DNA of 39,333 bases from Rhodospirillaceae bacterium (GCA_018660305.1 JABJKO010000061.1:1-39333); one strand, 5' to 3'; counted from the first letter of the stretch, positions 24,918 to 34,544 are shown. Program-made: numbers and translations. The notes: generated from the sequence alone by a model not told the origin.

Positions 24918-25955
24918 CTAACCGGCGGTCTCCAGGGCCGACTGCCGCGGCTCCGCACCCCATCGCCGGATAAAGGCGTTGAGGTTCCGCGCGAAGTCGG
25001 GCGCGTCCTTGTCGTCCCCCGACAGCAGGATCATCCGCAACAGATGACGACGGCGCTCGGGCTCCGGATAATCCTCATAATCGGTCCGGCTATGGACGAT
25101 GAGATGATTATTGAGAAGCTGGATATCGCCGCGCTGGAACGTCATGTCCAAGCGAAAGCCATCGTTCATCGCGAGGTCGCCGAACAGGTTCAGCCCCTCG
25201 GTCTGCGCCGGCGTCAGGCGCGGCACCTGCGAAAAGCGTTGCGCGCTCTCCACATATTTTGAGCCAAACCGGCTGTAGAAGTGATCGTGATGGACGGTAA
25301 ACACCGGCGCGGCATAATAGGGGTCTTCGCCCTCGAATTCCTCGCCCCGGTGATCGATATAAAAGGGCTCGTACAAGGCTGCGAGAAGATCGGGGCGGGT
25401 GCGCTGAATTTCGTTATGGATGGCCACGGAGCTTGAAATGCAGCTTTCACCCCCGGTTTTTGCGACCTGCAGGCACATGAGCCCCACCAAATCTCCCTTG
25501 TCGCAATGAAAGGGCAGATGCACTCTGGTCTGATAGCCGCGAATATTGAAGTTCTGGTCCCAGTTGCCGTCGATGGCTTTCACGTCACTGATCAGTTCAC
25601 CCATCATGTTCTGGGCCATTGAATGACCTAAATAGGTCATGATGCCCCAGTAGATAATCGTCGCTTCCGCTTCGCTGTACCGTTCCACCGGAATACCGCG
25701 CAGCAGGGTGAACCCCCGTCCGCTTTTCAATTTTTTCTGGATGTCCGCTAGCGTCTTTGAGAAGTGCGGTAACGGAAAATCGCTTTGGGCGATGTCCGGT
25801 ATCTTGAGTCCCCTGGATGTGACGCTCTGAAGCGCGGCATCAAGCTCGGCGATTTCATCGCCCGACAGGGTATGGACCCAGTCGCTCGATTGCACGATCT
25901 CCGGGCCTTTCCAGGCGGCGGGGCTGTCATAGGGTTGATCAGGAACCATGGGCAT
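24918..25955 (-). CDS. TauD/TfdA-family Fe(II)/2-oxoglutarate-type dioxygenase
   Basis: The 345-residue enzyme carries the facial-triad motif in VHLPFHCDKGD (His-x-Asp) and the distal histidine in LLNNHLIVHSRTDYED, followed by RRHLLRMIL with the cosubstrate arginine. GRGFTLLRGIPVERYSEAE near the first third is typical of the TauD/clavaminate-synthase-like group. Such enzymes hydroxylate or desaturate small organic acids using oxygen and usually 2-oxoglutarate. ATG 25955 has AAGGAGG 8 nt upstream; longer frames lack a ribosome site. It is transcribed with or after the molybdopterin hydroxylase gene 89 nt upstream on the same strand. Confidence 0.88.
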   Translation of the reverse strand: MPMVPDQPYDSPAAWKGPEIVQSSDWVHTLSGDEIAELDAALQSVTSRGLKIPDIAQSDFPLPHFSKTLADIQKKLKSGRGFTLLRGIPVERYSEAEATIIYWGIMTYLGHSMAQNMMGELISDVKAIDGNWDQNFNIRGYQTRVHLPFHCDKGDLVGLMCLQVAKTGGESCISSSVAIHNEIQRTRPDLLAALYEPFYIDHRGEEFEGEDPYYAAPVFTVHHDHFYSRFGSKYVESAQRFSQVPRLTPAQTEGLNLFGDLAMNDGFRLDMTFQRGDIQLLNNHLIVHSRTDYEDYPEPERRRHLLRMILLSGDDKDAPDFARNLNAFIRRWGAEPRQSALETAG

Positions 25956-26044
25956 TACCTGAGCCTCCTTATCTGTCCTCAATGGGGTGTTTGACCGATT
26001 ATCGCCCTGTCTGCCCAGACGATGCAATGATGACGATGCAATGA

Positions 26045-28378
26045 TTACGACGATGCCGCGCGGATCGCCCGCCAGATTGCCTGCGGTGTCGCCGGCATAT
26101 CCACATGGGGCGCGCCAAGGGGCGCCAGCGCATGGGTGATGGCGTTCATCACGGCGGCCGGGGCTCCGGTGGTGCCGCCCTCGCCGGCGCCCTTTACCCC
26201 GAGCGGATTTGTCGGGCTGGGATGGTCGTTCTGGATCGGATGGATCGAGGGCAGATCATCGGCCCGCGGCAGGCAGTAATCCATATAGGAGCCGCTCAGC
26301 AATTGTCCGGATTCCGGGTCGTAAGCACCGATTTCCATGAGCGCCTGACCGACCCCCTGGGCGATACCGCCCTGGGACTGGCCATGGACGATCATCGGGT
26401 TGATAGCCCGTCCCACATCATCGACCACCGTAAAGGCGATGATCTCCAATGCGCCTGTCTCGGGATCGATTTCCACTTCGCAGATATGACACCCGTTGGG
26501 ATAGGTGGTTGCTTCGCCCTTGTGATGGCGGTGGGCGATGATGATTCCCGCTGTTCCGTCTGCTGCGGTCGTTTCTTTCGCCACGTCGATGAGATCGATC
26601 GATCGGTCGGTGCCCGTTACCCGATAGGCGCCGTCGCTGTAGTCGATGTCTTCGCGGGCCGCTTCGAGCAACTGGGCCGCGATATCGGTTCCCGCCTCGA
26701 TCAGCTCCTGTGCGGCCTCTACGAGCGCGGTGCCGGCGCGTACCATGGAACGGGAGGCGTTTGTGCCGATACCGGCGGGAATCTGATCGGTATCGGACAT
26801 CGCGACTTCGATGCTCTCCACCGGCACGCCCAGCTCCGCGGCGGCGATCTGGCGCAGGGTGGTTTCGTGACCCTGACCCTGCGACATGGCGCCGGTGCGC
26901 AGATTGATCCGCCCGGACCCTTCCACCGTGATGCCGGCATATTCGTCCGGCACGCCACCCGCGCCTTCGATATAGTTGCACAGACCGATGCCGCGCAGGC
27001 GGCCCCGTTCTTTTGCCTCCCGGCGCCGCGCTTCGAACGCCGTCCAGCTTGCGGAATCCATGGCCAGCGACATGCCGGCCGCGTAATCGCCGCTGTCATA
27101 AACCGCGCCGGTGGGGGTCGTATGGGGCATGGCGTCCGGGGGAATGACGTTGCGCTGGCGAAGCGCGATGCGGTCCAGCCCGGTGATTTCGGCCGCCTTG
27201 TCGATCAGCCGCTCCATCAGGGTGATGGCTTCCGTGCGGCCGACGCCGCGGTAGGAGCTGATGGGAATGGTGTTGGTGAAGACGCCCTTGAGTTCCAGGT
27301 AAAGCGCCGGTGTCTTGTATATTCCGGGCAGCATGCGGGTGAGGTTGCGCAGCTGCGTGAAAGGGCCATTGCCGGTGTGGTAGGCTCCCAGATTGCAGAT
27401 GCTGTCCACCCGGAGCGCCACAAAGTCGCCGTCCGCGCTCAGCCCCAGCGTGCCGTGCAGCAACGTGTCGCGGGCTTGCGAGGTGGTGCGGAATTCTTCG
27501 TCGCGCCTTGCCGTCCATTTGACCGGCCGGCCGATCTCGCGCGCCGCCCACAGTACCGCCGCATATTCGGGATAGATGACATTCCGCGATCCGAAACCCC
27601 CGCCCACATCGCGGGAGACGATCCGGATTTTCGACGCCTCCACGGACAATGTGTGCGCCAGCCGCCGCTGCAGCGTGTAAAGACCCTGACACCCCACATG
27701 GATCAGGAAATCGCCGCTATGGGAATCGTAGCTTCCCACTGCCGCGCGGGGTTCCATAAAACTAGTGATGATGCGGTTGTTGACCACATCGATGGACACG
27801 ATCTGATCGGCCCCGGCGAGCGCCTGCGCGGTTCTGTCCTCATCGCCGTCGATCCAGTCGAAGCACACATTGTCGGGCGCCTCGTCCCACAATTGCGGCG
27901 CGCCCCGTGACATGGCCTGGGCGGTCCGGGTCACGCTATCCCGGGGCCGGTAGGCTACAGCGACTTCTTCCGCCGCCTCCTCCGCCAGCATTGCCGTGGC
28001 CGCCACCACCATGGCCACCGGATCGCCCACATGGCGCACCCGACCGCTGGCCAGGGGAAAATAGGGCGGGTCGGCCATGAGCGAGCCGTCGCGGTTGGGC
28101 GATTCGGGGCCGCGGGTATCCACATCGGTGGGAAAGGGTCTGACGCCCCGCGCCCTCAGATCGTCCGCGCAGAACACCCCCAGCACCCCCGGTATCGCGG
28201 CGGCGGCCGCTGTGTCCATGGACACGATATCCGCATGGGCGTGGGGCGAGCGGACGAAGGCCGCGTAGAGTTGACCGTCTTCGTTGATGTCGTCGGTGTA
28301 ACATCCGGCGCCGGTGACCAGCCGCTCATCCTCGAAACGCGGGATGGAGACGCCGAGGGGATTATCCGGCCGTGTCAT
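26045..28378 (-). CDS. Xanthine dehydrogenase-family molybdopterin-binding large subunit (CoxL-like)
   Basis: The 777-residue protein is a molybdenum hydroxylase large subunit. It has DERLVTGAGCYTDDIN at the N-terminus, the molybdopterin motif DVGGGFGSRN near residue 260, SYRGVGRTEA at the site equivalent to the CoxL active loop (so not a CO dehydrogenase of the AYRCSFR type), GAMSQGQGHETT, and GVKGAGEGGTTGAP near the C-terminus with the catalytic glutamate. These enzymes hydroxylate aldehydes or N-heterocycles with water. The usual 2Fe-2S and FAD subunits are not adjacent. The ATG lies 7 nt after the upstream dioxygenase stop, implying one operon, although no clear Shine-Dalgarno is present. 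Confidence 0.92.
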   Translation of the reverse strand: MTRPDNPLGVSIPRFEDERLVTGAGCYTDDINEDGQLYAAFVRSPHAHADIVSMDTAAAAAIPGVLGVFCADDLRARGVRPFPTDVDTRGPESPNRDGSLMADPPYFPLASGRVRHVGDPVAMVVAATAMLAEEAAEEVAVAYRPRDSVTRTAQAMSRGAPQLWDEAPDNVCFDWIDGDEDRTAQALAGADQIVSIDVVNNRIITSFMEPRAAVGSYDSHSGDFLIHVGCQGLYTLQRRLAHTLSVEASKIRIVSRDVGGGFGSRNVIYPEYAAVLWAAREIGRPVKWTARRDEEFRTTSQARDTLLHGTLGLSADGDFVALRVDSICNLGAYHTGNGPFTQLRNLTRMLPGIYKTPALYLELKGVFTNTIPISSYRGVGRTEAITLMERLIDKAAEITGLDRIALRQRNVIPPDAMPHTTPTGAVYDSGDYAAGMSLAMDSASWTAFEARRREAKERGRLRGIGLCNYIEGAGGVPDEYAGITVEGSGRINLRTGAMSQGQGHETTLRQIAAAELGVPVESIEVAMSDTDQIPAGIGTNASRSMVRAGTALVEAAQELIEAGTDIAAQLLEAAREDIDYSDGAYRVTGTDRSIDLIDVAKETTAADGTAGIIIAHRHHKGEATTYPNGCHICEVEIDPETGALEIIAFTVVDDVGRAINPMIVHGQSQGGIAQGVGQALMEIGAYDPESGQLLSGSYMDYCLPRADDLPSIHPIQNDHPSPTNPLGVKGAGEGGTTGAPAAVMNAITHALAPLGAPHVDMPATPQAIWRAIRAASS

Positions 28379-28385
28379 GGGAGGA

Positions 28386-29258
28386 TCAGGCCGGGAATGC
28401 CGCCGGCATGGCGGCACCGTGGACCTGGCTGCGGTGCATGATGCGTCTGGTGTCGGCGCTGAAATCGTCGCGCCGATGCATGGTGCAGCGGTTGTCCCAC
28501 ATCACAACGTCACCGGCGTGCCAATGATGCCGCCAGGTGTTTTCGTCTTTCGTGGTGTAGGACCACAACTCGTCTAGCAGCCTGTCCCCCGCTTCTTCGC
28601 TCAGGTCGGGGATATAGGCGTTTTCCCGCCGCCCAAGATAGAGCACCGGCCGGCCTGTGGCCGGATGGGCGCATACCAGAGGATGGGTGGCGCCGGGGAT
28701 GTCCTCCCGGCTGGCAAATCCGTCCTCGAACCCCTTGCGCGTTTCGCCGGCTGAATTATGGGATGAATCATGTTTGCATCTCAGCGAGGCGATGCGTGCT
28801 TTCAGATCGTCCGGCAGGGTTTGGTAAGCCCGGTACATGTTGCAGAACCAGGTGTCGCCTCCGGTCTCCGGTACTTCCAGGGAATAAAGCAGGCTGGCGA
28901 TGGGCGGGTCGTCGGCATAGGACATGTCGGTGTGCCAGATCAGCTCCGAATTGCCCAGCCCGCCGATGGCCTGACCATTTTCCACCACGTTCGATATAAC
29001 CGCCAGATGCGGCAGTTCGGGGATATAAGGTTTTCCGGTCACGGTTATGGGCGCGAGATACAGTTCTCCAAACCGCGCGCTGAAATCGAGAAACGCCGCA
29101 TCGCTGACATCCTGGTCATGGACCACCAGGACGAGATGCTCATGCCAGGCCGCCAGCAAGTCCGCAAATCCAGCATCGTCGATGGTCGCCAGATCGAGCC
29201 CGCGAATTTCCGCTCCGAGCGTGCCGGGTGCGATTGCAATGTCAAAGGGAGCTGTCAT
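28386..29258 (-). CDS. tauD-like: TauD/TfdA-family 2-oxoglutarate dioxygenase
   Basis: The 290-residue protein is a standard-length TauD homologue. Metal ligands appear in SELIWHTDMSYADDPP (His-x-Asp) and in CTMHRRDDF, and the cosubstrate arginine in RRIMHRSQVHG. The N-terminal GAEIRGLDLATI and the central EVPETGGDTWFCNMYRAYQTLP are family hallmarks. It likely hydroxylates a carboxylate or sulfonate substrate. ATG 29258 has CGGAGACAGACC upstream. It is the first gene of a minus-strand operon followed by the molybdopterin hydroxylase and the second dioxygenase, a different subgroup of the same superfamily. Confidence 0.92.
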   Translation of the reverse strand: MTAPFDIAIAPGTLGAEIRGLDLATIDDAGFADLLAAWHEHLVLVVHDQDVSDAAFLDFSARFGELYLAPITVTGKPYIPELPHLAVISNVVENGQAIGGLGNSELIWHTDMSYADDPPIASLLYSLEVPETGGDTWFCNMYRAYQTLPDDLKARIASLRCKHDSSHNSAGETRKGFEDGFASREDIPGATHPLVCAHPATGRPVLYLGRRENAYIPDLSEEAGDRLLDELWSYTTKDENTWRHHWHAGDVVMWDNRCTMHRRDDFSADTRRIMHRSQVHGAAMPAAFPA

Positions 29259-29349
29259 GGTCTGTCTCCGTAGCCTGGTCGGATGCATTCTATCACGGGC
29301 AACGGGATCTGGTTAGAATGCGCCGCGAAAATTATTCAGGAGCCCCGCC

Positions 29350-30420
29350 GTGACCATCCAGAGTATCACGCTCTACCGCGTAAAAATGCTGTTGAGCGTT
29401 CCCTATCATGTGTCTTACCGGGTTTACGACGATTTCGAGCCCATCATTGTCGAGGCGCGGGACACTGACGGCCGCATCGGCTGGGGTGAGGGGCATATAT
29501 CGCCGGGCCATACGTTCGAGACCATCGACGGCGGCTGGGATTTCTGCCGGACCTGCTCGGAAGCCGCCATCGGCAGGAAGGTGGCCGGCGCCAAGGATGA
29601 GATTGCCGCCCGTGTGCCGGAAAGCCCGGTGGCCGCCAGCGCCCTGGTCACGGCGCTGGAAATGCTCGAAGGGCATTCGGCGCTTAATCTCGACAGCGAT
29701 GTGTCTCTGCCCTTGCTGACCCCGTTCCATTCCACCGACCATGCGGATTTCCCGGCCGAGGTGGCGGCCCGCGTTGCCGAGGGATTCCGCACCCTCAAGG
29801 TGAAGGTGGGCAAGAACTGGCAGGAGGACGCGGCGAAAGTTCGCGCCGTGCAGCAGGCCGCCAAAGGCAAGGCCACCATCCGGCTCGACGCCAACCGCGG
29901 CTTCAATCGCGAGGACGGTATCAAGTTCGCCGAATCCCTCAACCCGGAGGGAATCGAACTGTTCGAACAGCCCTGCGACGCCCACGCCTGGGACGACAAT
30001 GCCGCCGTTGCCGCAATGTCCACCGTGCCGGTAATGCTGGATGAATCCATCTATGGCCTCGAAGACATCAAACGCGCCGGGGACATAGACGGCGTCGGCT
30101 GCGTCAAACTCAAGCTCAAGAAGATGGGCGGGCTGGATTTGCTGAAAGACGGACTTCAGCTGATCCGCGATCTCGACATGGTGCCGGTGCTGGGCGACGG
30201 CGTCTCCACCGAGCTGTGCTGCTGGATGGAGGCCTGCGTCGCCCGCGAGACCATCGACAATGCCGGCGAATTCAACGGCTTCCTCAAACCACGCGACCGC
30301 CTGTTCGCCAATCCCCTGCGGTTCAAGGACGGGGCGTTGCATATGCCGGCAGGCTATGTCCCCGAAATCGACCGGGACAAACTCAAAGCCCACACCATCG
30401 ATCAGGCACATTTCGAATAA
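29350..30420 (+). CDS. Enolase-superfamily enzyme (mandelate racemase/muconate-lactonizing type)
   Basis: The 356-residue protein starts with GTG after AGGAG. It has the capping domain followed by the barrel: KVKVGKNW holds the KxK catalytic lysines, RLDANRGF, LFEQPCD and MLDESIYG carry the three metal-ligand acids, and KLKLKKMGGL the lysine on the opposite face. This pattern fits the muconate-lactonizing or dipeptide-epimerase subgroup rather than mandelate racemase proper. The reaction would be proton abstraction next to a carboxylate, giving epimerisation, lactonisation or dehydration. It is divergent from the dioxygenase operon. Confidence 0.92.
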   Translation: MTIQSITLYRVKMLLSVPYHVSYRVYDDFEPIIVEARDTDGRIGWGEGHISPGHTFETIDGGWDFCRTCSEAAIGRKVAGAKDEIAARVPESPVAASALVTALEMLEGHSALNLDSDVSLPLLTPFHSTDHADFPAEVAARVAEGFRTLKVKVGKNWQEDAAKVRAVQQAAKGKATIRLDANRGFNREDGIKFAESLNPEGIELFEQPCDAHAWDDNAAVAAMSTVPVMLDESIYGLEDIKRAGDIDGVGCVKLKLKKMGGLDLLKDGLQLIRDLDMVPVLGDGVSTELCCWMEACVARETIDNAGEFNGFLKPRDRLFANPLRFKDGALHMPAGYVPEIDRDKLKAHTIDQAHFE

Positions 30421-30640
30421 GCGTCGATTGCGATGGGCAAGTAACATCCGCCCGTAGCCCGCCAATATCTGATCGTGTGCGAACGGCGTACATTGGGGCT
30501 CTTAGATTGGTGATCTCTGGTACCTTAACTTCGAATTCCCGAGTTATTGGTCGTTTTCAATTTTTACGTAGCACGGTACGGTGTTCCGCTACCGAATCCC
30601 TGGAAATTTCTAGTTAAGAGCGTGAGGGGGTGAAACCGGA
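30421..30640. other. 220-nt AT-richer spacer upstream of the dehydrogenase gene
   Basis: The stretch is richer in A and T than its surroundings and probably holds the promoter of the following two-gene unit. I could not fix -35 and -10 boxes with confidence, and no gene or RNA is visible. Confidence 0.45.
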
Positions 30641-31603
30641 ATGAAGCGCATCGCCATTCTTGATGACTATAAGGATGTGGCGCGGAGGGCTGCCGACTGG
30701 GAGAGCCTTCCCGAAACCGAGGTCACCGTCTTCACCGAGCACATCGCCGACGAAGATGTGCTGGCCGACGTCCTTGCGCCGTTTGAGGTGCTGGTGATCA
30801 TGCGCGAGCGGACGGCATTTCCAAAGTCGCTTTTGGATAGGCTGCCCAATCTCGGGCTACTGGTCACGACTGGTATGCGCAACCTTTCTGTCGATATGGC
30901 TGCCGCGCGCGACAACGGCGTTGTGGTTTGCGGCACACAGATGATGCGACACGTGCCTTTTGAATTGGCCTGGGCGCTGATCATGGCGATCACCAAGAAA
31001 ATCCCAGCCGAGGACCGTTCGATGCATGAGGGGGGCTGGCATCATGCGGTTGGTATCGGGCTCAAGGGAAAAACGCTTGGCATCCTGGGGCTGGGCAGCC
31101 TCGGAACCGAGGTGGCTAAAATCGGTATCGCCTTCGACATGTCGGTCATCGCGTGGAGTGAGAACCTGACCGCGGAGCGTGCCGCTGACGTGGGCGTCAC
31201 GCGCGTCGAAAAGGACGAATTGTTCGCCCAATCAGACGTCCTCAGCATTCATCTTCTGCTGAGCGAACGCACGACCGGAATCGTTGGCGCCCAGGAACTC
31301 GCCAAAATGAAACCGACTGCTTATCTGATCAACACGGCGCGGGGACCGATTGTCGACGAGCCGGCTCTGATTAAGGCTTTGCAGGAAAAAAAGATCGCCG
31401 GCGCCGCGCTGGATGTCTTTGATGTGGAGCCTCTTCCAGCGGATCATCCGTTTCGGAAGCTGGACAACACCGTGCTCACCGGTCACACCGGTTATACTGT
31501 TCAGGAACTCTACCCCTTCGCTTACGGTCAGGCAGTTGAGGATATCGCCGGATGGCTCAAGGGGGACCCCGTACGGGTCTTAAACGCGCCTGATAAAGCG
31601 TGA
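30641..31603 (+). CDS. NAD-dependent D-2-hydroxyacid dehydrogenase
   Basis: The 320-residue enzyme has the NAD-binding glycine motif GLGSLGTEVAKIG near residue 150, the substrate arginine in NTARGPIVDEPAL, the catalytic glutamate in ALDVFDVEPLP and the histidine in LTGHTGY. This is the phosphoglycerate/lactate/formate dehydrogenase-fold family. It probably reduces or oxidises a 2-keto/2-hydroxy acid; whether it is a SerA-type enzyme cannot be told, but it lacks the C-terminal ACT domain of long SerA. GAGGGGGTG precedes the ATG. The CoA-transferase gene begins 3 nt after its stop. Confidence 0.93.
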   Translation: MKRIAILDDYKDVARRAADWESLPETEVTVFTEHIADEDVLADVLAPFEVLVIMRERTAFPKSLLDRLPNLGLLVTTGMRNLSVDMAAARDNGVVVCGTQMMRHVPFELAWALIMAITKKIPAEDRSMHEGGWHHAVGIGLKGKTLGILGLGSLGTEVAKIGIAFDMSVIAWSENLTAERAADVGVTRVEKDELFAQSDVLSIHLLLSERTTGIVGAQELAKMKPTAYLINTARGPIVDEPALIKALQEKKIAGAALDVFDVEPLPADHPFRKLDNTVLTGHTGYTVQELYPFAYGQAVEDIAGWLKGDPVRVLNAPDKA

Positions 31604-31606
31604 CCC

Positions 31607-32848
31607 ATGACGGATAGAGTGGGGGACACTCCGGGATCAAAACCGCTTTCCGGCGTGACGGTCATCGATTTCACCCACGTGTTGGCAGGGCCTGCCTGTG
31701 CCTATTTTCTCGGACTGCTTGGGGCGGATGTCATCAAGGTGGAGTCCTATGCCAGAGGCGATTCCATGCGCCATCGGGGTGGGACAGACCCGCATCGGGC
31801 GGCCGACGCCATGAGCACCGCCTACATGACCCAGGCCGCCGGAAAACGGTCGATCGCGCTCGATCTCGGTGCCGCGGCGGGCCGCGAAATTTTGGAGAGG
31901 CTCCTCGCCAGAGCGGATGTGCTGGTGGAAAACCATCGACCTGAGACGATGACCGGCCTCGGGTTGGACAGGGATATTGTTCTCGGGAAAAACCCGAGGC
32001 TGATTTATTGCGCCATGAGCGGTTATGGACGGGGCGGGCATCTGGAAAATGCACCTGCCTACGACGTCAATATTCAGGCGGCGAGCGGCATTATGACCAT
32101 GACGGGCACCGCAGAGGCAGGACCAACCCGCACCGGAGCGCCGATCATGGATTATGGGTCGGCGCTCGCGGCTGGCTTCGCTATCTCCACCGCACTGTAC
32201 CAGCGCGGGGAGACCGGCCGCGGGACGTTCATCGATGTTTCCATGCTGGAGACCGCTTACACCCTGATGAGTTCGACTATCACCGACTATCTTGCGACCG
32301 ACAACGCGCCCAAGCAACGTGGCAACAAGGCCAACAGCCGCAGTCCCGGCGCCGGCAATTTTCCCTGCAGGGAAGGAATGATCAGCCTCGGCGTCAACGA
32401 GGAAAGCCAGTTCAAGGCGCTCGCCCGTGTGCTCGGGTGCGACCACTGGCTGACCGATTCCAGATTCGCTGATCGACCCCAACGCAAAGTCAACGAGGCG
32501 GTTCTGACGGAAGAGCTCGCCCAGCGGCTATTGGACAAGAGCGCAGAGGAATGGGAGAGGGAGATGATGGCGGGTGGCGTGCCAGCCGCCAAAGTACGCA
32601 CATTGCCTGAAAGCCTCGCGCTTTCCGGAGCCAATGGCCGCCAATTTCTCCATGAAGATGCGGAAAGCGGTATGATTTTCCCCACTTTACCCTTCCGCAT
32701 TGCCGACGCGGCGATCCACGCGCCTACCTGCACCCCACCGACACTGGGTATGAACACGCAGGAGATTCTGGCGGAGCTCGGCTATTCCGAGGCTCAAATC
32801 ACTGAGCTTGGAAGAACCCGGACAGTTCGGACGACCGCTGAAGGCTGA
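31607..32848 (+). CDS. CaiB/BaiF family III CoA-transferase
   Basis: The 413-residue protein shows LSGVTVIDFTHVLAGPACAYFLG at 15-37, KRSIALDLG, and APAYDVNIQAASGIM with the catalytic aspartate. It is longer than and distinct from the two other CoA-transferases of this window. It lies in an operon with the D-2-hydroxyacid dehydrogenase upstream, so the pair may interconvert a hydroxyacid or ketoacid and its CoA ester. No substrate assignment is possible. Confidence 0.92.
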   Translation: MTDRVGDTPGSKPLSGVTVIDFTHVLAGPACAYFLGLLGADVIKVESYARGDSMRHRGGTDPHRAADAMSTAYMTQAAGKRSIALDLGAAAGREILERLLARADVLVENHRPETMTGLGLDRDIVLGKNPRLIYCAMSGYGRGGHLENAPAYDVNIQAASGIMTMTGTAEAGPTRTGAPIMDYGSALAAGFAISTALYQRGETGRGTFIDVSMLETAYTLMSSTITDYLATDNAPKQRGNKANSRSPGAGNFPCREGMISLGVNEESQFKALARVLGCDHWLTDSRFADRPQRKVNEAVLTEELAQRLLDKSAEEWEREMMAGGVPAAKVRTLPESLALSGANGRQFLHEDAESGMIFPTLPFRIADAAIHAPTCTPPTLGMNTQEILAELGYSEAQITELGRTRTVRTTAEG

Positions 32849-32914
32849 GTTACGTCCCGGCTGGACCAGTAACAGCAGAAGCCCCCTATTCGTATTGCGG
32901 ACAAGGTCTTGTCT

Positions 32915-34315
32915 TCAGGCCCGAAACGCTTTCAGCCCCGATAGATCCGGCGCGTCGAACAATCCGTCGCAATAGCCTCGCAACGCTTCCGCCCGCTCGT
33001 CCGGCCAGCCACCAAAATCGACGTTGGCTTTGAATTTGGCGGCCAGTTCGCCGCTTTCCAGAGGCTCGCGGGCGCCGCCGCGCAAATGGGGCTGTTCCAC
33101 CTCGTGCACTGTGCCGTCCTTTAAGGTGGCGCGGATGTGGCCGGAATAGTTGGCGGGGTATTCGTTTTCCGGGTCGATGCGGTAGGAGATGCTGTTGGCC
33201 AGCGCTAGCACTGCTTCGTCATTGATGCGGTCTTCGGTGAACTGGCCGAGACCGGCGGCGCCGTCAACCATGGCGACGGCGATACAAAACGGCACGCTGA
33301 ACTTGGCGGAGTAGGGCGTCGAGGGGTTGCGTTTTTCCGACAGGGGTTCCCACAGCCGGTGCACGGTGCCTTCGCCCACATTGCACTCCATGGCATCCAC
33401 GTCACCGGGCGCGACGCCGCGCCTCGCCAGCTCCATGGCGCAATCGATAAAGGGCTGGGTCATGGTGCCGCAGGCATAGGGCTTGAACGCGATGTTCGCC
33501 GCATGCCATTGCAGCCCGAGACCGTCGGTCAGGTGGCTGTAATCCGCTGGCACCGACGGGGCTGAGAATCCGTGAAAGAAGCCATGCTCGCCTTCCATCA
33601 CCGTGCGCGGGCCCATGAAACCTTCGCGGCCCAGCAGCGCCGCGCGTACCCCGGACTGTGCCGCCCAGCCGGCATGGAGCCGCTTGGTCCAGCTACCCTC
33701 GGCGAGATATTCGATGATGCCGGAGGCAAAAGAACCGGCGATGCCCAGCGCGTCGGTGAGCTGATGTTGCGACATTCTTAAGGTAACCCCGACCGCGGCC
33801 GCAGCCCCCAGCGCACCCATGACAGCGGTGGGGTGAAAACCGGCTTTATGGGTTCCAGTTGGGGCCACCAGTGCCATGCGGCACATGAGTTCGGTGCCTA
33901 CCACCGCGCCGCGTAAGACATCGGATCCGCTGGCACCGAATCTTTCACCGGCGGCAAGAACAGCGGGCAGGATTACCGCGCCCGTATGCACCGGCGTGCC
34001 CTCGAAGGTGTCGTCGTAATCTTCGCCATGGGCGGCGGTGCCGTTGACCAGAGCGGCAGCGGCGGCATCCAGACCGGCTTTATGTCCAAGGGCAGTGCAA
34101 GGTCCGTCACCGCCCCCAAGTGCATTCTCAGCGCTGATCATGGCGCCCACATAATCGATGCCACGCGCTGCCACGCACAGTCCGGTGAAATCCAGCAGGG
34201 CGGCATTTATGGCGGCACGAACGCCATGGGGGATGCCGCCCGCCTCCAGCCCGGCGGCCCAGCCGCAGAACTGTTGCGAGACGGATATTTCAGGGAGCGG
34301 GGTGCTGTCTGTCAT
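32915..34315 (-). CDS. MmgE/PrpD family protein
   Basis: The 466-residue product has the length and motifs of the MmgE/PrpD (2-methylcitrate dehydratase-like) family: the helical N-terminal domain with LDFTGLCVAARG, LVNGTAAHGEDYDDTFEGTP near 85-110, AGFHPTAVMGALGAAAAVG near 155-175, and KPYACGTMTQPFIDCA. Members dehydrate or isomerise tricarboxylates such as methylcitrate, cis-aconitate or iminodisuccinate; specificity varies. No methylcitrate-cycle partners (PrpB, PrpC) are adjacent. The ATG lacks a strong ribosome site. Confidence 0.92.
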   Translation of the reverse strand: MTDSTPLPEISVSQQFCGWAAGLEAGGIPHGVRAAINAALLDFTGLCVAARGIDYVGAMISAENALGGGDGPCTALGHKAGLDAAAAALVNGTAAHGEDYDDTFEGTPVHTGAVILPAVLAAGERFGASGSDVLRGAVVGTELMCRMALVAPTGTHKAGFHPTAVMGALGAAAAVGVTLRMSQHQLTDALGIAGSFASGIIEYLAEGSWTKRLHAGWAAQSGVRAALLGREGFMGPRTVMEGEHGFFHGFSAPSVPADYSHLTDGLGLQWHAANIAFKPYACGTMTQPFIDCAMELARRGVAPGDVDAMECNVGEGTVHRLWEPLSEKRNPSTPYSAKFSVPFCIAVAMVDGAAGLGQFTEDRINDEAVLALANSISYRIDPENEYPANYSGHIRATLKDGTVHEVEQPHLRGGAREPLESGELAAKFKANVDFGGWPDERAEALRGYCDGLFDAPDLSGLKAFRA

Positions 34316-34365
34316 GGGGAGGTCATACCATTGATGTTCGGTTTAGTCTCGGACTCGGAGCCGTT

Positions 34366-34500
34366 TCACCCCCACCCGGCCCCTTGATCCCCTTCGGGGC
34401 TCAAGCCATCAAGGGGGAGGGGATTTTAAGTATGCCTGTCACCAAATCACCAAAATACTTTCCTCCCCCCTCTATAGGGGGGAGGTGTAGGTGGGGGGTC
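34366..34500. repeat. Intergenic palindromic element with nested hairpins
   Basis: A pyrimidine-rich outer arm (CACCCCCACCC) faces a purine-rich outer arm (GTAGGTGGGGGGT). Inside lie CCCCTTGAT/ATCAAGGGG (34380-34388 and 34408-34416), which encloses CCCC-TTC-GGGG, and a perfect CCTCCCCCCT-CTAT-AGGGGGGAGG (34462-34485). It looks like a dispersed alphaproteobacterial intergenic repeat. Its position between the end of the CoA-degradation operon and the start of the MmgE/PrpD gene offers no specific function. Confidence 0.7.
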
Positions 34501-34544
34501 GCGCGGCGTTCGCCGTGCAAAAGGTTTTCTTCAAAAGGCGTTTG

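Noticed and set aside
26105..27910. Plus-strand open frame (601 codons) opposite the molybdopterin hydroxylase gene
   Set aside because: Shadow frame; the minus-strand protein has complete family motifs.
34366..34500. CRISPR array or attachment site
   Set aside because: There are nested inverted repeats but no regularly spaced direct repeats, and no integrase or tRNA nearby.
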